The translations under genes and the position numbers were made by a program. DNA of 64,000 nt, taken from the NCBI GenBank assembly GCA_951213105.1, contig OX578135.1, forward strand, positions 158,853,750 to 158,917,749, read 5' to 3'. Source of the DNA: Amaurobius ferox (Eukaryota > Arthropoda > Arachnida > Araneae > Amaurobiidae). The notes beneath the pieces are model-generated. The model was given only the letters and a program-made list of their open reading frames with translations, ran no database searches and was not told where the DNA came from. Shown one piece after another: positions 36,266 to 46,465 of this stretch. How positions within the stretch are numbered: the first letter of the stretch is position 1; every line of letters starts with the position of its first letter.

Positions 36266-36500
36266 CCTTTTGCTTACGGGTGGGACAGCGTCCATTCCAA
36301 ACGAAGAACCTGCCAAAATGACAGGCATTTGATAGAAACATTGCACCTGCTAGCAGGTGCAATGTTTCTGCCGGCGATTTTCATGGACGCCAATGTCTGC
36401 AAAGGGGGGTCCAACTGTTTGGGATAGGGTATGTCAAATGCCTGTCTTTTTGGGAGGTTCTTCGTTTAGAATGGACGCTGTTCCAACCGTAAGCAAAAGG
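36266..36500. mobile_element. piggyBac-like foldback MITE
   Basis: Inverted ends CCTTTTGCTTACGG and CCGTAAGCAAAAGG sit directly between TTAA tetranucleotides (36262-36265 and 36501-36504), the piggyBac target. Pairing continues inward, imperfectly, through GCGTCCATTC/GAATGGACGC, CGAAGAACCT/AGGTTCTTCG and GACAGGCATTTGA/TCAAATGCCTGTC, so the whole element can fold on itself. Non-coding. Confidence 0.85.
36334..36369. repeat. 36-bp perfect palindrome inside the piggyBac-like MITE
   Basis: Centre CTAG; each arm reads AGAAACATTGCACCTGCT (or its complement). No spacer. Confidence 0.95.
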
Positions 36501-37073
36501 TTAAGTGTATAAAACAATGTTATATATTTAAAAAAAATATTTTTTTCAGACGATTTTTGCTCATTTCAACGTCCACCTTCCCCTTAAATATATGCAGCAA
36601 TAACAAGCATATGTTGCACTGTAAGTTTTGCTTATCGACATGCCTGTATTTAACGATCCCTTGTCTATAAGACCACATATTTAAGTCCCCCGTAAGGAGT
36701 CGCCATATAACGATTTCACAGTACTTTATAGAGTTTCCTAAAAAAATATCTACTTATGGAATTCCTTAAAGTTGGCAGAGGCAGCACTAAGTTCGAAGTA
36801 AATTGCAGTAAAATATGCAATCCACCACATCATTTCAAGCATATTTTGCATACACTTGATTTAACTATACTATTTTTCCTTCATCGGAACGTTTATTTAT
36901 AATGCAATCTCTTGCCACTACTAGCACAACTAGTAACAGATTCTTCCTCCTAAGAGTGTAACAACCTCCTGTCACTGCTGCGAGAACGGCCGAATTTTCG
37001 CCACACGAAACATGGAAAGGTTTTGACACAGTGTCTGAGTTTCTAGGCGTCTAGTCTTTTCTGCTTTCCCTAT

Positions 37074-37250
37074 GAACATGGTATAATGTAAGGGGAAAGT
37101 ATTACGGCGGGGGTCTAAAATTTAAACTCGAATTTTTGATGGATTTACACGTTTTGAGTATCCCTGAACTCGAATCGAACTGATGTGAAGTGATTTCTGT
37201 GTGAATATGTCTGTAGATATATCTCCCGAACGAATCCCATCCACTGCTCA
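37074..37250 (+). repeat. Family 1/2 element fragment I (hairpin end)
   Basis: CTTTCCCTATGAACATGG...GTAAGGGGAAAGTATTACGG then CTCGAATTTTTGATGGATTT and AACTCGAATCGAACTGATG. Homology fades after about 37250. Confidence 0.5.
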
Positions 37251-37940
37251 AAAAATAAGTTTTCACTATGGTCCATATTGAAAAACGAAATTCAGCAGTA
37301 TAAAACTTTCTCTATAAAAACCTCTATACTTATTTCACTTGATATTAATCAAACAGCAATGTTGTATTGGTTTGAAATTGGAACGTGTGCATAAATAAAT
37401 TATTTTTAGTGAAAAATCTCTAACTTTCAATTTTACAGTACAAGTTATTTACGTGATTATAAACGACAGAGAATACTAACTAAGAATACTAAATAATACT
37501 AAGAATTTTGCCTTATGTATTTTAATAAATGAAATGCCTTAAAATGTAATAACTGAACCCATCTTCGTAAATAGGTAAAAATATGTATGTATGTATAGTT
37601 CAATGAATATAGTTTATATGTAAAAAAAAAAATCACTCCTAAAAGAAAATTTCTAATTTTATATCGTTTTTTTTTTATTTAAGAAAAAAATGTCCACATG
37701 CAATCTGAAAAATTAAAAGATTAAAATGAAAACAAAATAATCTGATAAATTGAGAAATAACTTTACATGAAAATTGCGCAAATGTAATCTGTTACTTTTA
37801 TCTTGCAGGTAAATTTCCAAGATCGATCTGCAATCGATAGTAAGGCTCTTATATCTCTCAAGTCTGCTATCGAACTTCCGTAAGTATGGTTACAAATAGA
37901 TAGACATTATAAAATTCCCAACTCGCTGAGATAAAATATC
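37251..37940. other. AT-rich spacer
   Basis: No supportable feature. Confidence 0.4.
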
Positions 37941-37949
37941 GTAATGGTA

Positions 37950-38200
37950 TATAGATACTTCATATAATAGATACTTAGAATAGATACTTACATATAATAG
38001 ATACTTCATATATAGATACTTCATATAATAGATACTTCATATAATAGATACTTAGAATAGATACTTACATATAATAGATACTTCATATATAGATACTTCA
38101 TATAATAGATACTTCATATAATAGATACTTAGAATAGATACTTACATATAATAGATACTTCATATAACAGATATTTCATATAATAGATACTTAAAGCAAG
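37950..38200. repeat. Minisatellite with 77-bp higher-order period
   Basis: Short units of the type ATAGATACTTCATATA alternate with AGAATAGATACTTACATA. The CTTAGAA marker recurs at 37974, 38051 and 38128, exactly 77 bp apart, giving about three higher-order units plus degenerate edges to about 38310. Confidence 0.9.
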
Positions 38201-38520
38201 TTAATTATGATTTTAGATAATTAGATACTTCATATAATAGATAATTCATATAATAGTAATATATATTTCATAAAATATTAAAATATACTTCCTGTAATAG
38301 ATATTTCATATATATGGCAAGTTAATTATCATATTAGAAAAATTGAACCACATATTAAGTTTGGTTTTAGACTTAAGTGGACTTGACATATGATATCAAA
38401 GCCGTTCGTAATGTGATTCTCATAAGAATATATATATATACGTATTTACGTCAAAATGTTATAATGCCACTTCTCATATGCACAGATGATGCACATTCTA
38501 GCAATCAAATATTATATATA

Positions 38521-38700
38521 TAGGGTGTTACAAAAAAGGTCGTAATCCGATATTTAAGAAGATAGAATTTAAATTCTATCTTCTTAAACGTTTCTATTCT
38601 ATCTTCTTAAACGTTCTATCTTCTGACGTTTAAGAAGATAGAATTTAAATTCTATCTTCTTAAACGTCACATGCAAATTTCATGTCAAAGCATTAATTAA
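38521..38700. repeat. Nested perfect palindromes sharing one 30-bp core
   Basis: 38553-38588 is a 36-bp perfect palindrome and 38625-38668 a 44-bp perfect palindrome. Both are centred on the same AAGAAGATAGAATTT arm. Between them are further half copies (TCTATCTTCTTAAACG). The cluster follows AGGGTGTTACAAAAAAGG at 38522, which looks like the end of a TIR element. Confidence 0.9.
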
Positions 38701-38814
38701 TGGGTACTACTGCACTCAAAGTCAACCAAAATAGTTAACATTAGTTTGACATGCGTCAGTCTCTTTCAAATATCTATTGATGTGTTTGTATCGGTTATGC
38801 AATTTTTCAAAGTA

Positions 38815-38960
38815 CGTAAAGAACCCTGCTGCCCAAACCGGGAATCGAACCCTGGATCTCCAAACTGGCCAGCCGACGATCTACTGTTGAGCTACTGGGA
38901 AGAAATTGCAAGCTCTTATTGTCGAAGTGGACTTTGCATTCTCCACCCTTTAATACCAGA
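38815..38960 (-). repeat. S1-type tRNA-like head with upstream flank
   Basis: On minus: CCCAGTAGCTCAACAGTAGA, GTCGGCTGGCCAGTTTGGAG and CCAGGGTTCGATTCCCGG form a tRNA-like head. Upstream flank AGTCCACTTCGACAATAAGAG matches the corresponding flank at 318-360, so the repeat extends beyond the head. Confidence 0.55.
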
Positions 38961-39060
38961 TTGGCGGGCAACTGACACTCTGACTGACCACCTCCTGCTA
39001 TTTTTACCTCCGGTTAGCCTCCTGCTACTACTATTTTTACCCAAGTGAGTATCCTGCGTA

Positions 39061-39585
39061 GTCGTTATCCTTTCAATTTGAAATCGGCGCTCAATATTCG
39101 AGAGTACACTGAATGTACTAGTCGTACTAGGATCACTTTCAGACCTCCGACATCATTTATTTATTATTCGACTTTATTTCATTCTTATTAACTTATATAA
39201 ACTTATTGTGTTCCCTTCATATTTTCTGTTTAAAAAAAAAGCAAAAAAAAGCTATGTTAACTGCTCTTATTTTCTTGGTTCTTTAATTTTCTTCTGACTC
39301 TTTTTATTTGTATTTTTTCTAATTTTTCTTTTCTAAATTTTGTTCTAAATTTCTGTTTTTGTTTTTCATGTGCCTAAGTTTTTTTTTTCCTTTCCATATA
39401 TTTTTTTATATATATTTTCTAAATTTTACTTTTAAAATTTCATTATTTTCTTTAATTTTAATCTATTTTTCATTATGTTAATATACCTCACTCTAAATTT
39501 TATTTTTCAATGATCTTTTTATCTATATTCGCAATAACCCTTTTCCCATTTAGGAAAAATGGACGTACTTGTCAAGTTCAAATAT
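39061..39585. other. T-rich intergenic DNA
   Basis: Pyrimidine-rich on the plus strand (39230-39540), no gene seen. Confidence 0.4.
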
Positions 39586-39589
39586 AGTG

Positions 39590-39850
39590 TAAAACTGTCA
39601 GTTTAATCACACTATTTTTCATCCATTGTTATCTTTTTAGACCTAAATAAATGTTCGTTTGGAGAGATGGTAGACCTTGGGTGCCTCCTGAGTGCAGGAG
39701 GTATCCTTTCCAGGCCGTGCAGCTAGCTACTCTAAACCCACTATGTGAGTCGCACGGTCTGGGGTCTTCAGACCTCCAACATCTTTGCACTAACCTACAG
39801 GGTTGATTTGTTCGAGCGCCATTGTAAAAAACCTTGCTGCCACAGTCAAG
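39590..39850 (-). repeat. S1 repeat body, second copy
   Basis: Closely parallels 4-235: CATTGTTATCTTTTTAGACC, GGTAGACCTTGGGTGCCTCC, GTGCAGCTAGCTACTCTAAA, GTCGCACGGTCTGGGGTCTT and GCGCCATTGTAA. Truncated before the tRNA-like head. Orientation is taken from copy 1. Confidence 0.6.
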
Positions 39851-40169
39851 TTTCAGAAGATAATTTTCTAGCAAATGTTCTGGGTGAAAAAGTCAAATGT
39901 TCTTTCACATCATCGAGAACTTCCGCGCTTAATAGTAATAGTCGAGTGATAGTTACATCTTGCACACTCTTAGTCTCACAAAATAACGTACGCTTATAAC
40001 ATTTATGCTTGCAATAAGTTCTAACGATAAATACGCGTACGTTTTTGGAAAATAACATAGCTGATAACAAACACAGGGGTTGTTGTTTAAAGGGTACTTA
40101 TGCATGCTAAGTTATTTTTAAATGATTTTTTCTATTAACCCTGAGTATATTAGTGGCAAATATCTAATA

Positions 40170-40250
40170 AATGTAGGAGCGTCGGCTGGCCAGCTCGGAG
40201 ATCCAGGGTTCGATTCCCGGCTGGGGCGGCAAGATTCTTTACAACTCTGT
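40170..40250 (+). repeat. S1-type tRNA-like head, 5'-truncated
   Basis: GAGCGTCGGCTGGCCAGCTC, GATCCAGGGTTCGATTCCCG and GCTGGGGCGGCAAGATTC. CTGGGGC would pair with GCCCCAG if the 5' acceptor arm were present. Confidence 0.5.
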
Positions 40251-41335
40251 GTATTAAAATTTTCTACTCGCAAGTTTAATGTATATCAAACTTTTAAAAA
40301 GTTCTATTTATATATCAGGAAGATGAAGTTTAGCAGTATTGAATTGTTCCCAAGTATATCATAACGTTCTCAGTTATAGTAGTGTATAACGTCCTCGCTT
40401 ATATGTAACAAAAATGACGTTGAACAATCATTTATTATGCCCTTACTTGATTAATTACAGAGTTTTCTGATATAATAGTAACATTTTCACCTGGATCTAT
40501 ACAAGTTTCTCCTTTTTAATATTAGATATTAGGATTTTATCAACCCCTGCTCCCCCACAAGCCACAAAAAATTTAAATAAATTAAGCAAACCTATCAAAA
40601 GATGCGCCTTGTACACTCATACATGTAGAAATAAAAGGGGAATGTAGGTTGTCTATGCATACATCAATATCGCAAATATATACACTTAAAATGCAAAGTA
40701 AAATAATAGGAATATTCTCAAAAGTCGTAACTGAATATTTACCATTTCCGGAATTAACTCCAGATCAATAGGTTTTTTTGAATTAGCTTAAAGCTCAATT
40801 AAATATTTTATCAAATATCTAATAATCTAATATAGTCAGTACACGACTTTCTCTACAATTTTTTGTTGTTGTTGTTTCGTGTGTGTATGTGTGTTCTTTC
40901 TTTCCTTATATACATTCTTTGAATTTTATAGCACAAAATAACGCATGAAATAAATACCTCAGGGTGATTTTGAAAAGATGTCAAGTCACCAAAATATAAA
41001 AACAAACAACTGAAATGACTCAAGGACGCTTTATCCCATCGAGATGAGAGTGCTTTTGTTTGTTCATTTTATTATCAAAATGTACGTATCATTTAATAGA
41101 AAAAAGAACGAAAAAAACTAGCATTAAAAAATGAAAGGGAGCACCAGCAGGTGCGTTCTTTACTTTGTTGGTACCGATGGTGATCTGTTTCATCTTTTCC
41201 TGACAAGGAAGGCTATTTTTTTAGTTTGAAACTGATACCTTTACTCAATTTTCTATGCTGTATCTGACAAAGTTTTTATTTTTCAGAATTATAAAAATAC
41301 CTTATTGAGAAAATGCAACGGCAACTTGTAACTGT
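40251..41335. other. AT-rich intergenic DNA
   Basis: Nothing recognised. Confidence 0.4.
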
Positions 41336-41339
41336 AGCG

Positions 41340-42235
41340 TTCAATCCCTTCATGTTTCCATCAGTAACTGTAACAGCACTTCATTTACTGACAAGGCAAT
41401 AGTAACTTTCTGAATGTGAAGATTGAGCTTCCATAGCTGACAACAGCAGCCGTGTATACGTTTCGCTCTTACTATGCTCTCATAAGCATGGAATAGATAA
41501 TATCCGCAACGGCAGCTAGAAAATTTCATATGTGCCACAATTTTATAAACCTCTACAGAAACAGACAAAGTCAGTCTTACACGTGGTCAGCTTCCAATTT
41601 CTTCAAAACTGAGCTCAGGATGCACGGGATTGCACATTTACGAATCCCACCTCTAGGAGGTGCACTTAAAGTTAGAATTATGCTCCCATAGATTAAATAC
41701 GTAATTGGCTCATAAATACCGTTACCTACAATGAAAGCAGAATCCAAGCTTTGGAAACATCTCACTTATTGGCGGGTTCTATTAGTAACAGCTTGTTGCA
41801 TTTTCGTTTTAGCCTTACCAACCCTGTACATCATTTGAACGAATTCTGGATTATTTCCCATATTTCTCGCCTCTCTAAACCTCCCATCACAAAAAAATAA
41901 TTACCATGGAGTAGCCACCCTCTTCCCGGTTGAATAGGACCTTCAACTTGGTGGAAGAATCGAGTTGTCGGTTCAACGGACTTGTCCGCAGACGGAGGAG
42001 GAAGAGCGTTCACCTTGAGAGGGCGATTCCCTCATGACACACTTTTGGCGAGTTTGTTTGTTTACCTATCGGAGGATGGACGCGACTGATGTCTTCCTCA
42101 TTAAGAAGGACGGTCGACCCCCACAGGTCAAACGGATTCATGACCTCGAATGTGCTAGAAACAAAAGCGGGTATGATACACTCGTGAAACAAGAGCTGAG
42201 GAGACAGTGAAATGAATGGTAGAGTTATATACGAG
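41340..42235. other. Less AT-rich unique stretch, several short frames
   Basis: Several 58-72 codon frames occur: minus 41350-41568, 41577-41765, 41831-42013 and 42010-42192, and plus 42034-42210. The plus 58-aa frame (ATG at 42034; MTHFWRVCLF..., IKKDGRPPQVKRIHDL..., TLVKQELRRQ) has the most protein-like composition. None has a motif I recognise. The stretch may be a decayed gene or processed copy. Confidence 0.2.
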
Positions 42236-42239
42236 TTTT

Positions 42240-42300
42240 CCTCCCCAGACCGGGTAGTTAAGACGGTAGGTAAAGCGCTAGACTCAATGGAGGATTAACT
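42240..42300 (+). repeat. tRNA-like A-box region, SINE head trace
   Basis: CCGGGTAGTTAAGACGGTAGG then AAAGCGCTAGACTC resemble a tRNA D-arm and anticodon arm. No B-box follows. Confidence 0.2.
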
Positions 42301-42653
42301 TTGAAGCTAATGAAATTTTAAGATTTGAGCTAGAGATTCACAGGTTTTCAGATGTTACCTTTATCACACTATTGTTTCGAGAAAGTGTTGCTTTTCCGTA
42401 AATTTGAGAAAGTGAAAGTACATTTTGTACCTTGTAAGGTAATTATAATTATAATTGTTCAAAATTAATTAAAATCAAAAGAAAAAAGAAAAGAAATGAA
42501 TGGGACATAAAATTCTACACTGAAATTATTTTTTTTTATTTCTTACGTTTTTTGTTCAACGTCATAAAGTTTTATACAATAAAATATCGAGAAATATAAA
42601 ATTGTATTGAGCTTTATATAACTCGAATAAAATACTTTACATGGAATTGGTGT

Positions 42654-42657
<4 letters not shown>

Positions 42658-42692
<35 letters not shown>
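42658..42692. repeat. TA microsatellite
   Basis: About 35 bp of TA. Confidence 0.9.
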
Positions 42693-42697
<5 letters not shown>

Positions 42698-42737
42698 TCC
42701 CAAATAGGACAAGTAACAATGTACTCGTAATATTTTT

Positions 42738-42873
42738 ACTTTCCTTATATACATAATGTATAAGGAAAGTATTGCGACGGAGTCGAAAATTCGAATTCGA
42801 GTTTTCGACGGGAGAGCACGTTTCAAGCATCCCTGATCACGAATCAAACATTTTTGAAGTGATGTCTGTGTGT

Positions 42874-42924
<51 letters not shown>

Positions 42925-43682
42925 AGTGAGTCTGTGGAGACGATAACTGACGAACGAATGGACCGATTCGAACCAAATTTGGTACAAAAATCACAATCCG
43001 TAAACACTGGAAGCCTATTGTTTTTATACGTGATCGAATGTTCAGAACCCCCCTGAATTTTAGAATGAAATTTTGAAAAAATCGTCAAAAAATCAAAACC
43101 GCTAATAAAGTTACGCAAATAGACATTTCTTATGTAATTTTTCATTAGAAAATGATTGGCATAAATTTTAGAACGCTAACATGAACCGTTCTCGAGATAT
43201 TGTACATTTTTTAAAAAAATTATGAAAAAGTCACATAAAAAAAAATTCCTATTGAGAAACATGTTCACTTTTCATATGTAATACCATGCGATAAATTGAG
43301 TGACATCATTCTCGTGGATCTAGCTCGTTCCATTCATGAAAAAATATACTTTGAATAATACATTTGTATTAGAACACCAATAGTCATTTATCTGCTGTAA
43401 GAATAACTTTTTTCTTAGTGCATAACGCTTGGAGAGATTTTGGCGACGAATTTGGCGGAATGTCGCCAACTTGGCGACTTTTTTGAAATGTTGCCAAATT
43501 AATGAAAATCTCGCCAAATGGATAAAAATTATGCTAAATCAATGAAATGACGACTAATTGTCGAAAATTCAATATCTTGGAAAGAATATTAGTATCTACT
43601 ATAAGAAAAACCTATTTATTTTACTGTAAAAGTGGTAAATTCATTACGTTATATAAGGAAAGTCATGTGCTGCCCACATCAG
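42738..43682 (+). mobile_element. Family 1 element copy A (full length)
   Basis: Order: hairpin ACTTTCCTTATATACAT/ATGTATAAGGAAAGT; TCGAAAATTCGAATTCGAG with its partner TTTTCGACGGGAGAGCACG; GTTTCAAGCATCCCTGATC; a long TG microsatellite (42868-42922); GACGAACGAATGGACCGATT; GAACCGTTCTCGAGATATTG (43183); the TTGGCGAC-rich block and 20-bp array (about 43430-43575); TATATAAGGAAAGTC; terminal box ATGTGCTGCCCACATCAG. No protein of its own. Both sides carry AAAAAT (minus reading). Likely a non-autonomous rolling-circle (Helentron/HINE-like) or TIR element. Confidence 0.75.
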
Positions 43683-43849
43683 ATTTTTAGTAAAGTGACG
43701 GAAGATACGGCCGGAGGGAGTTGCGACCCCCATCACTCCAGTTAAAGCTTTTTTCCGCTCCCGGTAGCCGATATTCTCTACACCATTTTCTTCACGACAC
43801 TTACAAAACCATAAAATTCACAAAATTTTAACACTTTTTTCATATTTTA

Positions 43850-44689
43850 TGATATATATATATATATATCTAATTCGTAATTTGACACATTTAAGAAATA
43901 ACTCCAATCGTGTGTGTGTGTGTGTGTGTGTGTGTGTCTGTCTGTGCAATATACATTCTAATTAAAAATCCATTCGACGAAATTTCATAAAATTTGGTTA
44001 ATAAGTCACTTATGGGTTGGTTACTCTGGTACTGATTAGATTTTGGTATCGTGCGGAAATACAAAGTCTGAAATGTTTGAGAAATGGCCCTCAAAAATCG
44101 CCAAAATCTGATATAAAATATGCTAAAATATATTAATTAAACACTCGCCATTAACGTAATTTTTGACTGCGAAAAGACCAACCCCATTACTCTAAGACGA
44201 TGTTAAGAATTCACTTCTCTCTCCTTATGGATGTAGATGGCCTCCGTTTATAATAATTCTTTTGTTTTGTTACCGATTAAAATCTGATAGAGTTCGGAAG
44301 CCGGAATGACCTCCCAGATATTAATAAGTTTATAGATAAATGCAAATATTAATAAATGTTGTGTACGTTTTTACTGAATGTGATAGCGTCTTAATCCCGG
44401 ATTTACCTCAAGTTGGAATTGTTTCTCTACCCTCGAGAACAACGTGAAGAACCTTTGCGAGTTCTTATTATTCTCTACTACTTCCTGAGATACTTCGGAT
44501 TTTAACGTTTTTGCATAGTCAGCATTTAGTAACGAAAACGAAAATTGAATTAAAACTGCAAATTTGGTGTAATTTTAAAAAAGTATCTGTGTCAGATTGT
44601 GAAATAAAACTCATTTCACTGCATTATGAAAGAAAGAAAGAGAAAATTAATTTGAACCTGTAAGAAAAGTCATGTGATACCTACATCAG
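43850..44689 (+). mobile_element. Family 2 element copy O
   Basis: TG run (43911-43938), CTGTCTGTGCAATATAC, CATTCGACGAAATTTCATAA, GGTACTGATTAGATTTTGG, CCATTACTCTAAGAC, ending with ATGTGATACCTACATCAG at 44689. The hairpin end is not recognisable, so the left boundary is approximate. Confidence 0.55.
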
Positions 44690-44695
44690 ATTTTA

Positions 44696-44899
44696 ACTTT
44701 CCCTACAATGCATGGTAAAGTATTGGAATCGTGCCGAAAATCCCAAGTAGAATTTCCGACGTATTTACAAGTTTCAGGCACTTTAGAACACGAAAAACTA
44801 TTTTTGGTGCGACGTCTGTGTATGTGTCAGACTGTTTATCTGTCTGTGCAATGTATGTATTACCTCTAACTCAAAACTATTCAACGAAATTTCACAACA
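44696..44899 (+). mobile_element. Family 2 element copy L, left part
   Basis: Begins ACTTTCCCTACAATGCATGG, TAAAGTATTGGAATCGTGCC, GTGCGACGTCTGTGTATG, then CAACGAAATTTCACAACA, where the family 2 sequence stops. It starts 6 bp after copy O ends, in the same orientation. It resumes after the LINE at about 46466. Confidence 0.6.
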
Positions 44900-44982
44900 T
44901 TCATGCCGTTCACTTAAACAGGATCGAGGTCATTCAAAATAATTTCTTGAGGCATCTTTATTATAGGAAAACTCGCATTTTT
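44900..44982 (+). pseudogene. LINE reverse transcriptase C-terminal fragment, part 1
   Basis: The frame reads LNRIEVIQNNFLRHLYYRK, the IE-VQ--FLR-L motif found towards the C-terminus of Jockey/CR1/I-type reverse transcriptases. It ends exactly at the start of family 1 copy B. The same frame continues at 45924 on the other side. Confidence 0.7.
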
Positions 44983-45115
44983 ACTTTCCTTATACATAAT
45001 AATGTATAAGGAAAGTATTGTGATAGGGTTGAAAATTCGAATTCGAGTTTTCGACGGGAGAGCACGTTTCAAACATCCCTGATCATGAATCGAACATTTT
45101 TGAGGTGATGTCTGC

Positions 45116-45156
<41 letters not shown>

Positions 45157-45923
45157 AGTGAGACTGTGGAGACGATAACTAACGAACGAATCAACCGATT
45201 CGAACGAGATTTGGTTCAAAAATTACAATCCGTGAATACTGGAAGCCTATTGTTTTTATACGCAATCGAATATTCAGAACCCCCCTAAATTTTCGAGTGA
45301 AATTTTGAAAAAATCATCAAAAAATCAGAACCTCTAATAAAGTTACGCAAATAGGTATTTCTTATGTAATTTTTCATTAGAAAACGATTGATATAAATTT
45401 TAGAGCATTAGCACGAACCGTTCTCGAGATATTGTATATTTTTCAAAAAAAATTATCAAAAAATCATATAAAATAAAAATAAAATATTTCCTATTGAAAA
45501 ATACGTTAACTTTTCTTATGTAATATCATGCGATAAATTGGGTGACATCATTCTCGTGGATCTAGCTCGTTCCATTCATGAAGAAAGATACTTTGAGTAA
45601 TACCTTTGTATTTGAACGCCAATAGTCATTTATCTGCTGTAAGAATAACTTATTTCTCCATTCATAACACTTGGCGAAATTTTGGCGACGAATTTGGTGG
45701 AAGGTCGCTAACTTGGCGACTTTCTTAAATGTTGCTAAATTAGCGAAAAACTCGCCAAATGGATAAAAATGACGCTAAATCAATGAAAATGATGGCTAAT
45801 TGACGAGAATTCAATGTCTTGGAAAGAATACAAATATCTACTATAAGAATAATCTATTTTTTTACTGTAAAAGTTGTAAATTCATTGCATTATATAAGGA
45901 AAGTCATGTGCTGCCCACATCAG
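44983..45923 (+). mobile_element. Family 1 element copy B, inserted in the LINE
   Basis: Full set of family 1 blocks from ACTTTCCTTATACAT to CTGCCCACATCAG. TG microsatellite at 45120-45155, CCGTTCTCGAGATATTG at 45418, array at about 45665-45800. ATTTTT flanks it on both sides; removing the element and one ATTTTT restores an uninterrupted LINE frame. Confidence 0.8.
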
Positions 45924-46464
45924 ATTTTTTATTATGCCTTATTCGCTACTTTTCTACGTGATTTGTTTATTTTAAAAAGCTTACAGAGTAGAAAGGATTA
46001 CATTCTGTTTTCATTCTTTAGGAATCCGTTCGGTGACCGAGTTGACCGTTCCCCTGTCATGGGTGGGATTGGGTTTTTTGTTCCTCAGTATACAACCAGA
46101 AGCAATAATTTATTTGCTGTAAAGAATTTTAATTCAAATATTGGATGTAATTGTGCAATTACTAGTTTTTGTAAATTATACAACAATTTACCTGATAATC
46201 TAGATATTTTTTATTCATTAGAGATGGGTTTTAAAAGGCATTTGTTGTAAACATCTTGTATTTTATTGTATTTATTCATGTGCATCTATTTATGAAGATC
46301 ATTTGTTGTTGAGGGTTTGCTTTTTTTTTTCAATGTATTTTTACTTTTTAATGTATTTTATCGTATTTTAATCTGTATTTTTTTAATGTATTTTTATACT
46401 TGCACGATGTAACTGGGACTATGTCTTGTAGCTTGCAGTCTTTTTCAAATAAAATAAATAAAAA
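45924..46464 (+). pseudogene. LINE 3' part: end of reverse transcriptase ORF, 3' UTR and tail
   Basis: The frame continues YYALFATFL..., KSLQSRKDYILFSFF..., GFFVPQYTTRSNNLF..., LYNNLPDNLDIFYSLEMG and stops at 46250. This is the usual SL--RR, F-VP---TR, N-LP motif order at the C-terminus of Jockey/CR1-like LINE ORF2. A T-rich 3' UTR follows and ends in AAATAAAATAAATAAA at 46448-46464, the tail type of these LINEs. Strongly 5'-truncated, so immobile. Total LINE length without the insertion is about 620 bp. Confidence 0.75.
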
Positions 46465-46465
46465 G

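Larger units (their letters stand above)
35741..36588. mobile_element. TIR element hosting a nested piggyBac-like MITE
   Basis: Ends TTTAAGGGGACGGTGGACGT (35741) and ACGTCCACCTTCCCCTTAAA (to 36588) are inverted with one mismatch and continue GTTGAAAT/ATTTCAAC. The interior is AT-rich, without coding frames. TTAA is part of or adjacent to both ends, so it could itself be piggyBac-related. The 235-bp foldback at 36266-36500 interrupts it. Confidence 0.65.

Noticed and set aside
37950..38310. CRISPR-like regular repeats
   Set aside because: Contiguous minisatellite without spacers in a eukaryotic context.
42772..43056. Val/Cys-repeat frame and its counterparts at 44914-45219, 54731-55105 and 60887-61177
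   Set aside because: These are translations of family 1 with its TG/CA microsatellite. The same peptide pattern recurs in every copy, with frame breaks, and the 20-bp array is out of codon register.
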